Shown here one piece after another: positions 26,901 through 35,107 of a stretch of 64,000 bases of DNA. Within the stretch, counting starts at the first letter, position 1. Every line of letters starts with the position of its first letter. A program made the translations under genes and the position numbers. This DNA comes from Mucilaginibacter empetricola. Its GTDB lineage: Bacteria; Bacteroidota; Bacteroidia; Sphingobacteriales; Sphingobacteriaceae. The DNA lies in the NCBI RefSeq assembly GCF_024808665.1, contig NZ_JANUBZ010000003.1, forward strand, positions 248,001 to 312,000, given 5' to 3'. A model generated the notes under the pieces. That model was given only the letters and a program-made list of their open reading frames with translations. It was not told the DNA's origin and did not search any database.

Positions 26901-27204
26901 CACTGAACAAATACACATGTTCGAACCCGTTTTTACCTAACAGGATACAATTGTTTATTATTAAAAATGAAATTATGGTAAGATATTGACCTGTAATATA
27001 ATATGACTTAACCGGGTGAAATGATAAAGCGAAAGCCAGTGCACAAATGGCGCAATTAATCATTCGCAGCCACAACGGATCAAAAGAATTATAGAAACAT
27101 AAATAATGTAACGAAGGGCTGGCAATAAACAATCCGATCAATAGCAACCGGTAAATTGTATTTTTATTTTGCAGGAATAATTGAAGCTTACTTCTGAAAG
27201 ACAT
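23923..27204 (-). CDS. Hybrid sensor histidine kinase with four PAS domains and a C-terminal receiver
   Basis: 1093 residues. About six N-terminal membrane segments (residues 17-175) form an unclassified sensor region. Then come four PAS/PAC-like repeats at roughly 200-315, 325-445, 455-575 and 590-710, each ending in a DIT-E/K-like PAC motif. The HisKA H-box is FLSTMSHEIRTPMNAV near 735, followed by the ATP-binding N, G1 and G2 boxes (LISNAIKFT, DTGIGI, GGTGLGLAI). The C-terminus is a receiver with MRVLIVDDNKMN and the phospho-acceptor Asp in LILMDLQMPVMDG. No Hpt or output domain is included and none is adjacent, so the phosphorelay partner is elsewhere. Confidence 0.93.
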   Translation of the reverse strand: MSFRSKLQLFLQNKNTIYRLLLIGLFIASPSLHYLCFYNSFDPLWLRMINCAICALAFALSFHPVKSYYITGQYLTIISFLIINNCILLGKNGFEHVYLFSAITIFIALTLFCNRRWEFIAICSLNIIATIIAYTTAPKLYISVVILVVLIIVFTIIAYVSFLVMLAYKVKFDNAISNVVELNKSLLINDESLREKRKNLNALINSLNDVIFEFDENKICLNVWFRHDDGGVVDFETFIGKRLEALLGVEEAIKFDNALDYVIEHRQPTSLEFLSPFGTGRWFIGKLSPVFDRNGNYTGRISTSMTDISEQKRYADALKESEALLLEAQAIAKTANWWFDFQSNETFWSKNMYNILEIETVDESVDKFNFHMSLVHPFDREGAYNFLTNIRTHDLSEHVHKIITQKGNLKYFKLLKGNLEYDTEGNPKRIHGITQDITDVKLSEKTIKVSQAELLEAQLIAKIGNWKWDVILNKLEWSDEINNIFEVSTEIIVETDLVKMMLEYTHPGDRNVLKRHLKNISNVSHTSYEYRIVTPNGNVKHLSIIVGKIMRREDGTLRKIIGTLQDITERKQAEIDYQRTESKYKLILETIKMPAMSIDSKGNINFCNKYMANLLGYEKNDLLGLNWLNDFVTEDFKILFTSWFRNNSFESQFVYPVICNNGEKRIINWQNTVSYDENGRIKEVTGIGEDITEREKATRELISAKEEAERSSKFKSEFLSTMSHEIRTPMNAVIGTTNLLLMEDPKPEQLEYLNTLKFSGENLLAIINDILDYNKIEAGKLELNKMPFNIYQLVQQIKQSFYPKAFEKGLHIDLVIDNTIPAYLNGDQIRLGQVLNNLISNAIKFTHSGKVTIRLDKEVLIDNNVSIKFTITDTGIGIAAENLAIIFDPFEQETQMPDTNYGGTGLGLAITKRLVELHESTIAVISEPGQGTQFTFTISFIIALHEQTKVNQLLPSMSLLNTNLSGMRVLIVDDNKMNLLIASKFLKKWEAKVDEAVSGILAIEMTEKNNYDLILMDLQMPVMDGFEATIIIKQSNPNIPVIALTADAMPETYNKAFTAGMCDYLTKPFLPTVLFEKIAKYYNPPVSVENPVD

Positions 27205-27402
27205 TTATTAAACGTTATTAATATTTTTTAGGTTTTTAACAGTTTTTTTAAAAGATATATGATATAATATTAGTTGTTAGCCAATAAATAAATACCTTTT
27301 AAATTATATTACCAAATCGTCCTCATCAAATAATAACTTTACCTGCACGAAAATTTTACAAATAGTAAGTTATTCAGAGGCCTATTAATACGCAGATTTA
27401 AT

Positions 27403-27410
27403 TACATTTG
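27403..27410 (+). promoter_or_regulatory. -7 element of the citrate synthase promoter
   Basis: TACATTTG matches TAnnTTTG and lies 20 nt upstream of the ATG. No obvious -33 TTG. Confidence 0.4.
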
Positions 27411-27430
27411 TTGCATCTAATAATATTCGT

Positions 27431-28717
27431 ATGTCGGAGACTGCACAATTAAAAATTGGCGATAAAATTTATGACTTGCCCGTAATTGAGGGTACTGAAG
27501 GTGAAAAAGCTATTGATATTTCAAAATTAAGAGATCTAACAGGTTATGTAACATTAGATGTTGGTTACAAAAATACAGGGGCTACAAAAAGTGCTATCAC
27601 CTTTTTAGATGGCGAACTGGGTATACTAAAATACAGGGGATACCCAATTGAAGTACTTGCTGAGAAATCGAGTTTTATTGAAGTTGCCTATCTGCTTATC
27701 CATGGCGAATTGCCAACCGAACAACAATTAGCCGCTTTTCAATATGAAATAACCAGGCATACATTGGTTCATGAGGATATGAAGAAGTTTTTTGACGGTT
27801 TTCCATCAAAATCACATCCTATGGGCCAGCTATCTTCGCTGGTTTGTGCATTGTCTGCATTTTACCCTGAGTCTTTAAAATCTCATCAAACTGATGAGGA
27901 GCAGCATTTAAGCATTATTAAAATGCTTGCTAAAATGGCGACCGTGGTTTCGTGGATCTATAAAAAATCATTAGGTCATCCGGTTATTTATCCTCAGAAT
28001 AAATACGATTATGTTACTAATTTCCTGCATATGACCTTTGGTCAACGCACAGAGGAAATAGAAATTGATCCGGTTATTGTAAGTGCAATGAATACATTGC
28101 TTATTTTACACGCAGATCACGAACAAAATTGCTCTACTTCTACAGTGCGTATAGTTGGTTCATCCGAATCAAATATTTACGCATCTGTTTCTGCAGGTAT
28201 CTCAGCCCTTTGGGGTCCGCTGCATGGCGGTGCTAACCAGGCGGTAATTGAAATGCTGGAGCAGATAAAAGAAGATGGCGGCGATACCGATAAATGGATA
28301 GCTAAAGCAAAAGATAAAAACGATCCGTTCCGTTTAATGGGATTTGGTCATCGCGTATATAAAAACTTTGATCCGCGTGCCAAGATCATTAAAAAGGCCT
28401 GCGATGATATTCTTGAAAAATTAGGTATTAATGACGAAGTACTTGAAATAGCAAAAAGGCTTGAGGAAGTTGCTTTGAAAGACCCATATTTTGTTGAGCG
28501 CAAATTATATCCTAATGTTGACTTTTATTCGGGCATTATTTACCGTGCACTAGGTTTCCCAACTGATATGTTTACTGTATTATTTGCATTAGGACGTTTA
28601 CCAGGATGGATTGCTCAATGGAAAGAAATGAAAGATAACAAAGAGCCAATAGGCCGTCCACGTCAGATTTATAGCGGTGCAATTAACCGTGAATACGTTG
28701 ATATAAAGAAAAGATAA
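27431..28717 (+). CDS. gltA: Citrate synthase (type II)
   Basis: Condenses oxaloacetate and acetyl-CoA at the entry to the TCA cycle. 428 residues, as in hexameric type II enzymes. It has the N-terminal small domain (DISKLRDLTGYVTLDVGY), catalytic His in LHADHEQNCSTSTVR, the LWGPLHGGANQAV block, GFGHRVYKNFDPRAK and the catalytic Asp in PNVDFYSGIIYRALGFP. It is divergent from the hybrid kinase and ended by a strong terminator. Confidence 0.96.
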   Translation: MSETAQLKIGDKIYDLPVIEGTEGEKAIDISKLRDLTGYVTLDVGYKNTGATKSAITFLDGELGILKYRGYPIEVLAEKSSFIEVAYLLIHGELPTEQQLAAFQYEITRHTLVHEDMKKFFDGFPSKSHPMGQLSSLVCALSAFYPESLKSHQTDEEQHLSIIKMLAKMATVVSWIYKKSLGHPVIYPQNKYDYVTNFLHMTFGQRTEEIEIDPVIVSAMNTLLILHADHEQNCSTSTVRIVGSSESNIYASVSAGISALWGPLHGGANQAVIEMLEQIKEDGGDTDKWIAKAKDKNDPFRLMGFGHRVYKNFDPRAKIIKKACDDILEKLGINDEVLEIAKRLEEVALKDPYFVERKLYPNVDFYSGIIYRALGFPTDMFTVLFALGRLPGWIAQWKEMKDNKEPIGRPRQIYSGAINREYVDIKKR

Positions 28718-28745
28718 GAATTTACTGCATAGCAGTTGAAACTGA

Positions 28746-28779
28746 AAGCGGCACAATTATATAATTGTGCCGCTTTTTT
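28746..28779 (+). terminator. Intrinsic terminator of citrate synthase
   Basis: Two perfectly complementary 15-nt arms (28746-28760 and 28761-28775) with core GCGGCACAATTAT, followed by TTTTTT. Confidence 0.9.
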
Positions 28780-28807
28780 GTTTTAAATTATTGCCATCAA
28801 ACAAAGA

Positions 28808-28834
28808 AGCCCGCTGGTTTTAACCAAACGGGCT
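28808..28834 (-). terminator. Terminator of the SusCDE operon
   Basis: Hairpin with AGCCCG/CGGGCT base stem and TGGTT/AACCA upper stem, 34 bp after the SusE stop on the minus strand. Downstream bases on the minus strand are TTCTTTGTTTG. Confidence 0.65.
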
Positions 28835-28867
28835 CTCTTTATCAATTAATCAACTCTCTGTATTATT

Positions 28868-29974
28868 TTATTGTGTAACGGTATAGGTTGCCGTAACGGT
28901 TGGCGACCCGCCAAATGCGCTTGGTGTCTGTGTAAATGTTACGGTGTAAGTACCATTGGTAGCTATTGAAATATTATTGTTACTTGAATCATTTAAAACA
29001 CCAGCGGTTCCGAATCCGGCTGATCCTGATTTAGGAATACCCCAGCTGTTTCCCCATGCATCATCTTGTCTTACTTTAAATGAACCACTAGCAGACAATG
29101 ACAACGTAACCATCCAGTTCTGATTTCCGTCATTGACGTATTTCATTGGAACATCAGTACTCCAGCCCAGGGCAGCATCGCCTATAACGCTGTAGTAATC
29201 TGCCGCAACAATTGAAATGGTGTTTGTATTTAAATTGAGGGTTATTAAATACTGACCTGCAGCAGATGGTGCATAAAAATTGTTATTTGCGTTTTGAGTA
29301 ACAGTGCTGCTGGTTGAACCAGTAGGATCGTTTGTGGCATATTTGTTATTATAACTTCCTTTTTGCGGTAACACTAAAAATTGGTTATTACCAGGTGTAA
29401 AATTGATAATGCCTACATAAACACCATTACCTGTTATAGAAACCAAACTATCTGGTGCTGAAGCATTCCATCCCTGGAATGCGCCAACTACATATAACCA
29501 GGAGGTTAAATTAAATGCGGTGACATTCAGATCGACTACATTTGAGTAAATGGGCGCAACGCTTGCTGAAATCGAATGTTGAATTCTGGCTTGAATAGGG
29601 GTTACAGTTCCAGCGGGGATACCCAGTTTTAATAAAAGTGCATTAAAAGCAGCTGTTGAATAGTTTTGAGAATACACTTTGGTACCAAGTGTTACCGATG
29701 TTGGATTTTTCCAATTATCTCCAGGTAAATCAATTTGTAATGTATTTGTAACTGCAGCTTTATAACCATAATTTGATGCAGTGAAATTAAAATTGATAAC
29801 ACCGGTTGTATCATTTAATTTTGTTTTATCTAATACAAGTGTTGTTGTTGAAGCTGTAAGCGTACCTGCTTTTCCTCCATTTGATGTAACAAGATTGCCG
29901 TCCTTCTTACAAGCTGACAATATGAGCATGCTAATGCCGCCCAGTGCCAAATATTTTGTTAGAATTTTTTTCAT
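28868..29974 (-). CDS. SusE/SusF-like surface glycan-binding lipoprotein
   Basis: 368 residues. Lipoprotein signal ending ILSAC with acylated Cys near residue 21. The first half is a SusE N-terminal Ig-like domain (DKTKLNDTTGVINFNFTASNYG, typical of the family). The second half has two starch-binding-like repeats: WLYVVGAFQGWNASAPDSLV and, later, YSVIGDAALGWSTDVPMKYV with DDAWGNSWGIPKSG. By family it should sit on the cell surface and hold starch or a related glucan for SusC/SusD. It is the third gene of the susC-susD-susE transcript (58 bp from susD). Confidence 0.88.
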   Translation of the reverse strand: MKKILTKYLALGGISMLILSACKKDGNLVTSNGGKAGTLTASTTTLVLDKTKLNDTTGVINFNFTASNYGYKAAVTNTLQIDLPGDNWKNPTSVTLGTKVYSQNYSTAAFNALLLKLGIPAGTVTPIQARIQHSISASVAPIYSNVVDLNVTAFNLTSWLYVVGAFQGWNASAPDSLVSITGNGVYVGIINFTPGNNQFLVLPQKGSYNNKYATNDPTGSTSSTVTQNANNNFYAPSAAGQYLITLNLNTNTISIVAADYYSVIGDAALGWSTDVPMKYVNDGNQNWMVTLSLSASGSFKVRQDDAWGNSWGIPKSGSAGFGTAGVLNDSSNNNISIATNGTYTVTFTQTPSAFGGSPTVTATYTVTQ

Positions 29975-30032
29975 TTTCTTTCTTTAATTAATTCACTTTA
30001 AACCGTAAGCGATCATTTATATTTTAAGGTTA

Positions 30033-31676
30033 TTAATAACCTTTATTTTGAATAAGATTTGGATTAGCAGATAAGTCACTTTGCGGTAGCGGAAATAGAT
30101 TCCGATAGTCAGGAACACTTGTTCCGTTGGCTACTCCGCCTTTAAATGGCCACAAATATGATCCACTGGTAAATAAGCCGTATCTAATCAGGTCAGTACG
30201 TCTGAAACCTTCCCAAAATAGCTCACGGGCTCTCTCATCCAGTATAAATTGGGTGGTAAGATCTGATGCTGTGATATTACCTGCTGCACTACCACCATAG
30301 GCTCTTGTACGTAATTTATTGATATATCCAAGGGAGGTTGTTGCATCACCGCCTGTGCCACCACGTAATACGGCTTCTGCATAAATCAAATACATTTCAG
30401 GTAAACGGAATAATGGCAAATCAACATCACAAAATGTTGGATCAGATCCAGGTGCGCCCGTACGGGTTACGTTTCTAAACTTATTAACGCCTATGCCACT
30501 AGAGAATGTGGTTACACTTGTAATGTCCAGGCTTTGACCAGGGTACCAAAACTCTGCGCGTTTATCGGCATTGCCATTGTTTGGGAAATTTGTAGTATCA
30601 GTTGTAGCGGGTGCCGGGAAAAGATTTATGATATTACTTGTAGTTCTTGATCCTTGGTAGCCACTGCTGATACCAAATTTTGCGGGAGGCATTGAGCCAC
30701 CAACCGGAGCATGTGTTAAATATTGTGAGCCCCCGTATCCTTGTGTTTTTGTGCCATCGTAGTTAATAGTAAAAATAAATTCTCCGGTTGAACCACCACC
30801 GGCAATACTATTTAAATTATCATCGGCCAGCATTAGTTGGGTAAAATCAGGTATCAATCCATAACCGGCGTTAATTACTTTTTCTGAATAAGTAATAGCA
30901 TCAGTATAATCGGCAGTACCAGTGTAAACCTGCGCATTTAAATAAACGCGTGCCAATAAAGCCCATACAGCCGCCTCATCAGCTCTGCCGTATTCATTTT
31001 GGTTAGGCTTTACCATTAATGGATCAATAGCTTTTAATTCACCTACGATGTATGCGTAAAGATCAGCTCTTGAAATTTGTTTAGGGATAATTGAGCCTAT
31101 TTTGGTAGCATCGGTAACAAAAGGTGGATTTCCAAAAACATCCATCAAAACCCAGTATTGGTAGGCGCGTAAAAAACGCGCCTCTGCGGCATAATAAGTA
31201 ATTTTGGTGGCATCATTACCAGTTATACCACGGCTGGCTAACAATGCTGGAGTTGATTGCTGCAGGAAGTTATTACATAAAGTAATTTGATAAAGTGAAC
31301 GATAGTATAAACCCTGTGATATGGCATTTGTTTCCGACCAAACCATATTGTGCAGATCTTGTACTCCCGGGTCACCATAAGTAATAACTGCTTCATCGGT
31401 AGTTAACTCCTGTACATTCCAAAATAAACGGAAAAAATCAGAAGTACCTTCGTCAATACCTGCTATATCACCCTGCCCTGATGGACCCTCATTTCCTGTA
31501 AGCGCAAAACTGCCATAAACTTTGGCCATCGCTTGTGTATAACCGTTAGCTGTGCTGAAAACCTGCTGTGATGTAACAGCATCATTTGGTGAAAGTATCA
31601 GTTTCTTTTTACACGATGTTATGCTAACAGCTAATAAGCCTGCTACCACAACTATTTTTGTTAAGTTTCTTTTCAT
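30033..31676 (-). CDS. SusD/RagB family nutrient-binding outer-membrane lipoprotein
   Basis: 547 residues. Signal peptide with Lipobox SITSCKKK places Cys near residue 22. The mature protein is the all-helical TPR-like SusD fold: N-terminal LSPNDAVTSQQVFSTANGYTQAM, AEARFLRAYQYWVLMDVFG, WALLARVYLNAQVY, and the C-terminal block IDLPLFRLPEMYLIYAEAVLR-like (positions about 440-460), ending DERARELFWEGFRRTDLIRYG. SusD lids the SusC channel and captures glycans. It begins 32 bp after susC. Confidence 0.95.
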   Translation of the reverse strand: MKRNLTKIVVVAGLLAVSITSCKKKLILSPNDAVTSQQVFSTANGYTQAMAKVYGSFALTGNEGPSGQGDIAGIDEGTSDFFRLFWNVQELTTDEAVITYGDPGVQDLHNMVWSETNAISQGLYYRSLYQITLCNNFLQQSTPALLASRGITGNDATKITYYAAEARFLRAYQYWVLMDVFGNPPFVTDATKIGSIIPKQISRADLYAYIVGELKAIDPLMVKPNQNEYGRADEAAVWALLARVYLNAQVYTGTADYTDAITYSEKVINAGYGLIPDFTQLMLADDNLNSIAGGGSTGEFIFTINYDGTKTQGYGGSQYLTHAPVGGSMPPAKFGISSGYQGSRTTSNIINLFPAPATTDTTNFPNNGNADKRAEFWYPGQSLDITSVTTFSSGIGVNKFRNVTRTGAPGSDPTFCDVDLPLFRLPEMYLIYAEAVLRGGTGGDATTSLGYINKLRTRAYGGSAAGNITASDLTTQFILDERARELFWEGFRRTDLIRYGLFTSGSYLWPFKGGVANGTSVPDYRNLFPLPQSDLSANPNLIQNKGY

Positions 31677-31708
31677 GTTAAATTTATTGTCGTAATAAAT
31701 TACAAATA

Positions 31709-34700
31709 TTATAAGCTAAGATTTAAACCTAAAATATAGGTGCGCGGTCTTGGATAAAGATTATTATCAATACCATTGGTTACTTCAGGATCTACTCCTT
31801 TGTATTGGGTGATGATAAATACATTATTAACACTTCCGCTAAGTCTTAGGTCGCCCGTATTTTTAAATACTTTTCCAAAATTATAGCCTACATGCATGTT
31901 ATCCATTCTGAAGAAGGATGCATTTTGAACAAAATAGTCTGACAAATACTCATTTGAAGCATTAAGACCACTAAAACCGGTTTGCAGCACATTACTTGAA
32001 CCATTAAATAAGCTTATTGGGTTTAGGAAGTTACTCCTGTATCCGGTTGCCGAGTAAATGTTGTTATAAACGTAATTGCCCACATTGGCTCTTGCAGAAA
32101 AACCAAAGCTGATTTTTTTAACTCTTAACTCTGAACTGATTCCATAATATTCTTGTGGATCAGGGCTATGTCCAACTGAAAGGTCTGAACTGTTAATTTG
32201 CCCATCACCATTTTTATCTACAAATACGCCATCAAGTGGTTTACCGTCAGATCCATAAACTTGCTGATAGGTATAAAAAGAGTTTTTAGCATAGCCAACC
32301 TGGTCAATTTGGATAGTTGTTCCTATACCGCCTGAGATACCTCCAACTGGTAAACCCGGGAAATTTGGATTAGGGGTAGCTGTTAAATTGGTGATCTTGT
32401 TTCTGTCAACAGTAGCATTAACACTGGCGCTCCATGAAAGATCTTTTGTATCAATTATTCTTACATTGACGCTAAATTCCAAACCCTTATCTTGCATATT
32501 ACCTACGTTAGCAACAATTTGGTTGCCAAAGTTACTACCCGCTGGCTCATTAATAGTAGCTAACAGGTTTTTAGTTTTTCTGAAATACAGATCTAAACTA
32601 CCGGTAATGCGGTCATTAAGAAAACCATAGTCAAATGCAGCATTTGTGGTAGCTGTTGATTCCCATGTTCTGCCAGGATAAAATGCCCCCGGACGATATA
32701 CCTGGAAATAGGTACCATTACCAAACTCATATTCAGCAGATCTGTTACCTAGTGAATAAGGAGATAGATAATCATAGTTTCCTATCCCATCTTGGTTACC
32801 GGTAACGCCATATTCTAAACGGAATTTTAAATTAGATAATGTGGTATTGCCTTTCAAAAAATCCTCATTACTGATAACCCATGCACCTGCTACCGAAGGG
32901 AAATATCCCGTACGGATGCCCGGAGCAAATCTTGTTGATACATCCTCCCTGATAGTACCGGTTAATAAATACTTGCTATCATAAGAATAATTTAATCTGC
33001 CATATAGCGATGCTAATTCACTTTTTTGTAAATCAGTAGGGTAATTGAATACTGAATTTGGCTGTACCTCACCATTACTAAAATAAGTTAGGTAATTGGT
33101 ATTTGTAATGGAGTAGGTTTGAGTTGAATAACCAGCAACCGCGTCGACATGACTTTTAATAGATTTAAAATCATGCGCATAACTTAAATATCCTTCAAGG
33201 GTACTATTTCCTGTTACGCCTTTATATTTTGAATCTTTACCTCTTTGTAGTACACCATTTGCATCTGCTGTACCTGGGTATTGTGAAGCAGCGGTACTTG
33301 GTATAATATCATATCCTTGTCCGTTTGAACCATCGTAAGCAAGGTTTACATTGGCATGCAGATCAGGAAAGAAATGTAGTTTATAATCAAGGGCTAAGCT
33401 GGTAATTGCTCTGTAAACCGTACTTCTATTATTCTCCTCATCTAATAAACCAAGTGGATTTCTGGTTGCAAGTGTGTTTAAGTTCTCAGGATTAGAGCCT
33501 GTCGGCGATAAAACTTCATAAAAGCCACCATAAGTACTATTGCCTGAATAAATAGGATCCGTTGGATTAAAGCTGGCTGCGCTTCCTATGGCACCCTGAT
33601 TTGCAAATCGTTGTTTTACTTGTGAACCCAGGAAATTAAAATTTATTTTCAAATGGTCTGTAAATAAGCTTGGGCTTAAATTGATATTGCTGGTGTAGCG
33701 TTCTAAAGAACTGGTTTTTAAAATGCCGTCGTCATCGGTATAACCTATAGAAACCCGGTATGGTAATTTTCCTGCTGTTCCTGATATACTAAGATTGTTA
33801 TCGGTGCTTACAGAGGTTTGATAAATTTGTTTTTGCCAATCGGTATTTGCAGTTCCTAATTGCTTCAAATAAGTGGTGTCGCCCGGGGCAGTAGCTTGTG
33901 ACTTGATATAAGTTCTAAACTGATCTGCAGACAAAACAGAAGCCTCTTTAGTTAATTTTCCAACAGAGAATTGAGTACTGAAATTGATTTGTGGTTTACC
34001 GCTTTGACCTTTCTTAGTTGTTATAATAATTACACCATTGGAAGCTCTGTTACCATAGATGGCCGCTGCGGAAGCATCTTTTAAAATAGAGAAAGATGCT
34101 ATATCATTAGGGTTAATTAAGCTTAACGGATCCGCTACTCCTGAAATTCTTGAAGTACCATCAGCGTTTCTGCCTGCATCAAGTGGAACACCGTCAATAA
34201 CAATAAGCGGTTGATTGCTTCCGTTTACTGAAGCTCCACCACGTATAAGTATTTGACTTCCAGAACCAGGAGCACCACTATTTGAAATAATGGAAACACC
34301 TGCAACCTTGCCCTGAATTAATTGTTCAGGAGTGGTAATAGCACCCTGATTAAAATCTTTTGCGGTTACCGTAGCAATTGAGCCGGTTAAGTCTTTCTTT
34401 TTTTCAGTTCCGTAGCCAATTACTACAACTTCGTTTAATCCTGTACTTTGTGGTAGTAAATTAAAATCAATAGTTATTGCTGAAGTGGTAACTGTCACTG
34501 TTTTTTTAAGATCCACATAACCCAGAAACTTTGCTGTAAGCGTATAAATACCCGGCTTAAGACCTGTAATTAAAAATTTACCATCAACTCCAGTTGTAGA
34601 GCCAATAGTCGTGCCATCGAGGTTCACCGCTGCGCCGGGCAAAGGCTGATTGGTTTCGTCAACCACCTTTCCTGAAATACTTCCCGATTGCGCAAAAACG

Positions 34701-34762
34701 ATGACAGAAATCATCATAAAAGCGCATAGAAGTACATACTTTTTTAAGTAATTTTTTCTCAT
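31709..34762 (-). CDS. SusC/RagA family TonB-dependent outer-membrane transporter
   Basis: 1017 residues. A signal peptide ending VFAQ is followed by a carboxypeptidase-regulatory-like domain (SGSISGKVVDETNQPLPGAA to about residue 105), a TonB box-like segment with LNEVVVIGYGTEKKKDLTGS, the plug with NPNDIASFSILKDASAAAIYG, NRASNGVIIITTKKG, and a 22-strand barrel ending in Leu-Asn-Leu-Ser-Leu. Imports a glycan captured by SusD across the outer membrane using TonB energy. First gene of the operon; a 345-bp gap separates it from the divergent esterase. Confidence 0.96.
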   Translation of the reverse strand: MRKNYLKKYVLLCAFMMISVIVFAQSGSISGKVVDETNQPLPGAAVNLDGTTIGSTTGVDGKFLITGLKPGIYTLTAKFLGYVDLKKTVTVTTSAITIDFNLLPQSTGLNEVVVIGYGTEKKKDLTGSIATVTAKDFNQGAITTPEQLIQGKVAGVSIISNSGAPGSGSQILIRGGASVNGSNQPLIVIDGVPLDAGRNADGTSRISGVADPLSLINPNDIASFSILKDASAAAIYGNRASNGVIIITTKKGQSGKPQINFSTQFSVGKLTKEASVLSADQFRTYIKSQATAPGDTTYLKQLGTANTDWQKQIYQTSVSTDNNLSISGTAGKLPYRVSIGYTDDDGILKTSSLERYTSNINLSPSLFTDHLKINFNFLGSQVKQRFANQGAIGSAASFNPTDPIYSGNSTYGGFYEVLSPTGSNPENLNTLATRNPLGLLDEENNRSTVYRAITSLALDYKLHFFPDLHANVNLAYDGSNGQGYDIIPSTAASQYPGTADANGVLQRGKDSKYKGVTGNSTLEGYLSYAHDFKSIKSHVDAVAGYSTQTYSITNTNYLTYFSNGEVQPNSVFNYPTDLQKSELASLYGRLNYSYDSKYLLTGTIREDVSTRFAPGIRTGYFPSVAGAWVISNEDFLKGNTTLSNLKFRLEYGVTGNQDGIGNYDYLSPYSLGNRSAEYEFGNGTYFQVYRPGAFYPGRTWESTATTNAAFDYGFLNDRITGSLDLYFRKTKNLLATINEPAGSNFGNQIVANVGNMQDKGLEFSVNVRIIDTKDLSWSASVNATVDRNKITNLTATPNPNFPGLPVGGISGGIGTTIQIDQVGYAKNSFYTYQQVYGSDGKPLDGVFVDKNGDGQINSSDLSVGHSPDPQEYYGISSELRVKKISFGFSARANVGNYVYNNIYSATGYRSNFLNPISLFNGSSNVLQTGFSGLNASNEYLSDYFVQNASFFRMDNMHVGYNFGKVFKNTGDLRLSGSVNNVFIITQYKGVDPEVTNGIDNNLYPRPRTYILGLNLSL

Positions 34763-35107
34763 ATACTTTTTTGTTTTGTAAAATAAAAAACGGCAATTTG
34801 TGCCCTATACAATTGGTTTGTTGTTGTGCTGAAACAGCATGTGCCTAATTTACACTTAGAAGTAATAAATGCAAATATTATATAAAAGATAATTTTTGGT
34901 GTTTTAATAGTAGTGATTTTAACTTTAAAGAAACATAAAATAGATGCATTTTATTTTAATAAAATTTCAATTTTTATGGCAAATTTTGCAAAAAACAAAG
35001 TTTATGTTTTTAAAAGGTGTAAAAATTACACAATTGACAATTCTACTAATATGTAACGAATTTCCGGGAACGTTCCCGGAATGTAACCGTATAAATGACA
35101 TTTTATA
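34763..35107. promoter_or_regulatory. 345-bp divergent control region of the SusCDE operon and esterase
   Basis: AT-rich gap with both promoters. The only standout structure is the 20-bp palindrome at 35062-35081 near the esterase end. Apparent ORFs in it have no protein-like features. No TAnnTTTG/TTG pair with good spacing is evident for susC. Confidence 0.45.
35062..35081. promoter_or_regulatory. 20-bp perfect palindrome, probable LacI-type operator
   Basis: TTCCGGGAACGTTCCCGGAA is exactly self-complementary and GC rich in an AT-rich gap. The centre AACGTT fits the central CG of LacI-family operators. It lies 26 bp upstream of the esterase ATG and 300 bp upstream of susC. TGTAAC occurs on each side in the same orientation. 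No regulator gene is adjacent. Confidence 0.55.

Noticed and set aside
35051..35090. Two TGTAAC hexamers flanking the palindrome, possible ECF promoters
   Set aside because: The spacing to CGT is 13 for the first and there is no CGTC after the second, so neither fits the AAC-N16-CGTC layout found in the GIN set.
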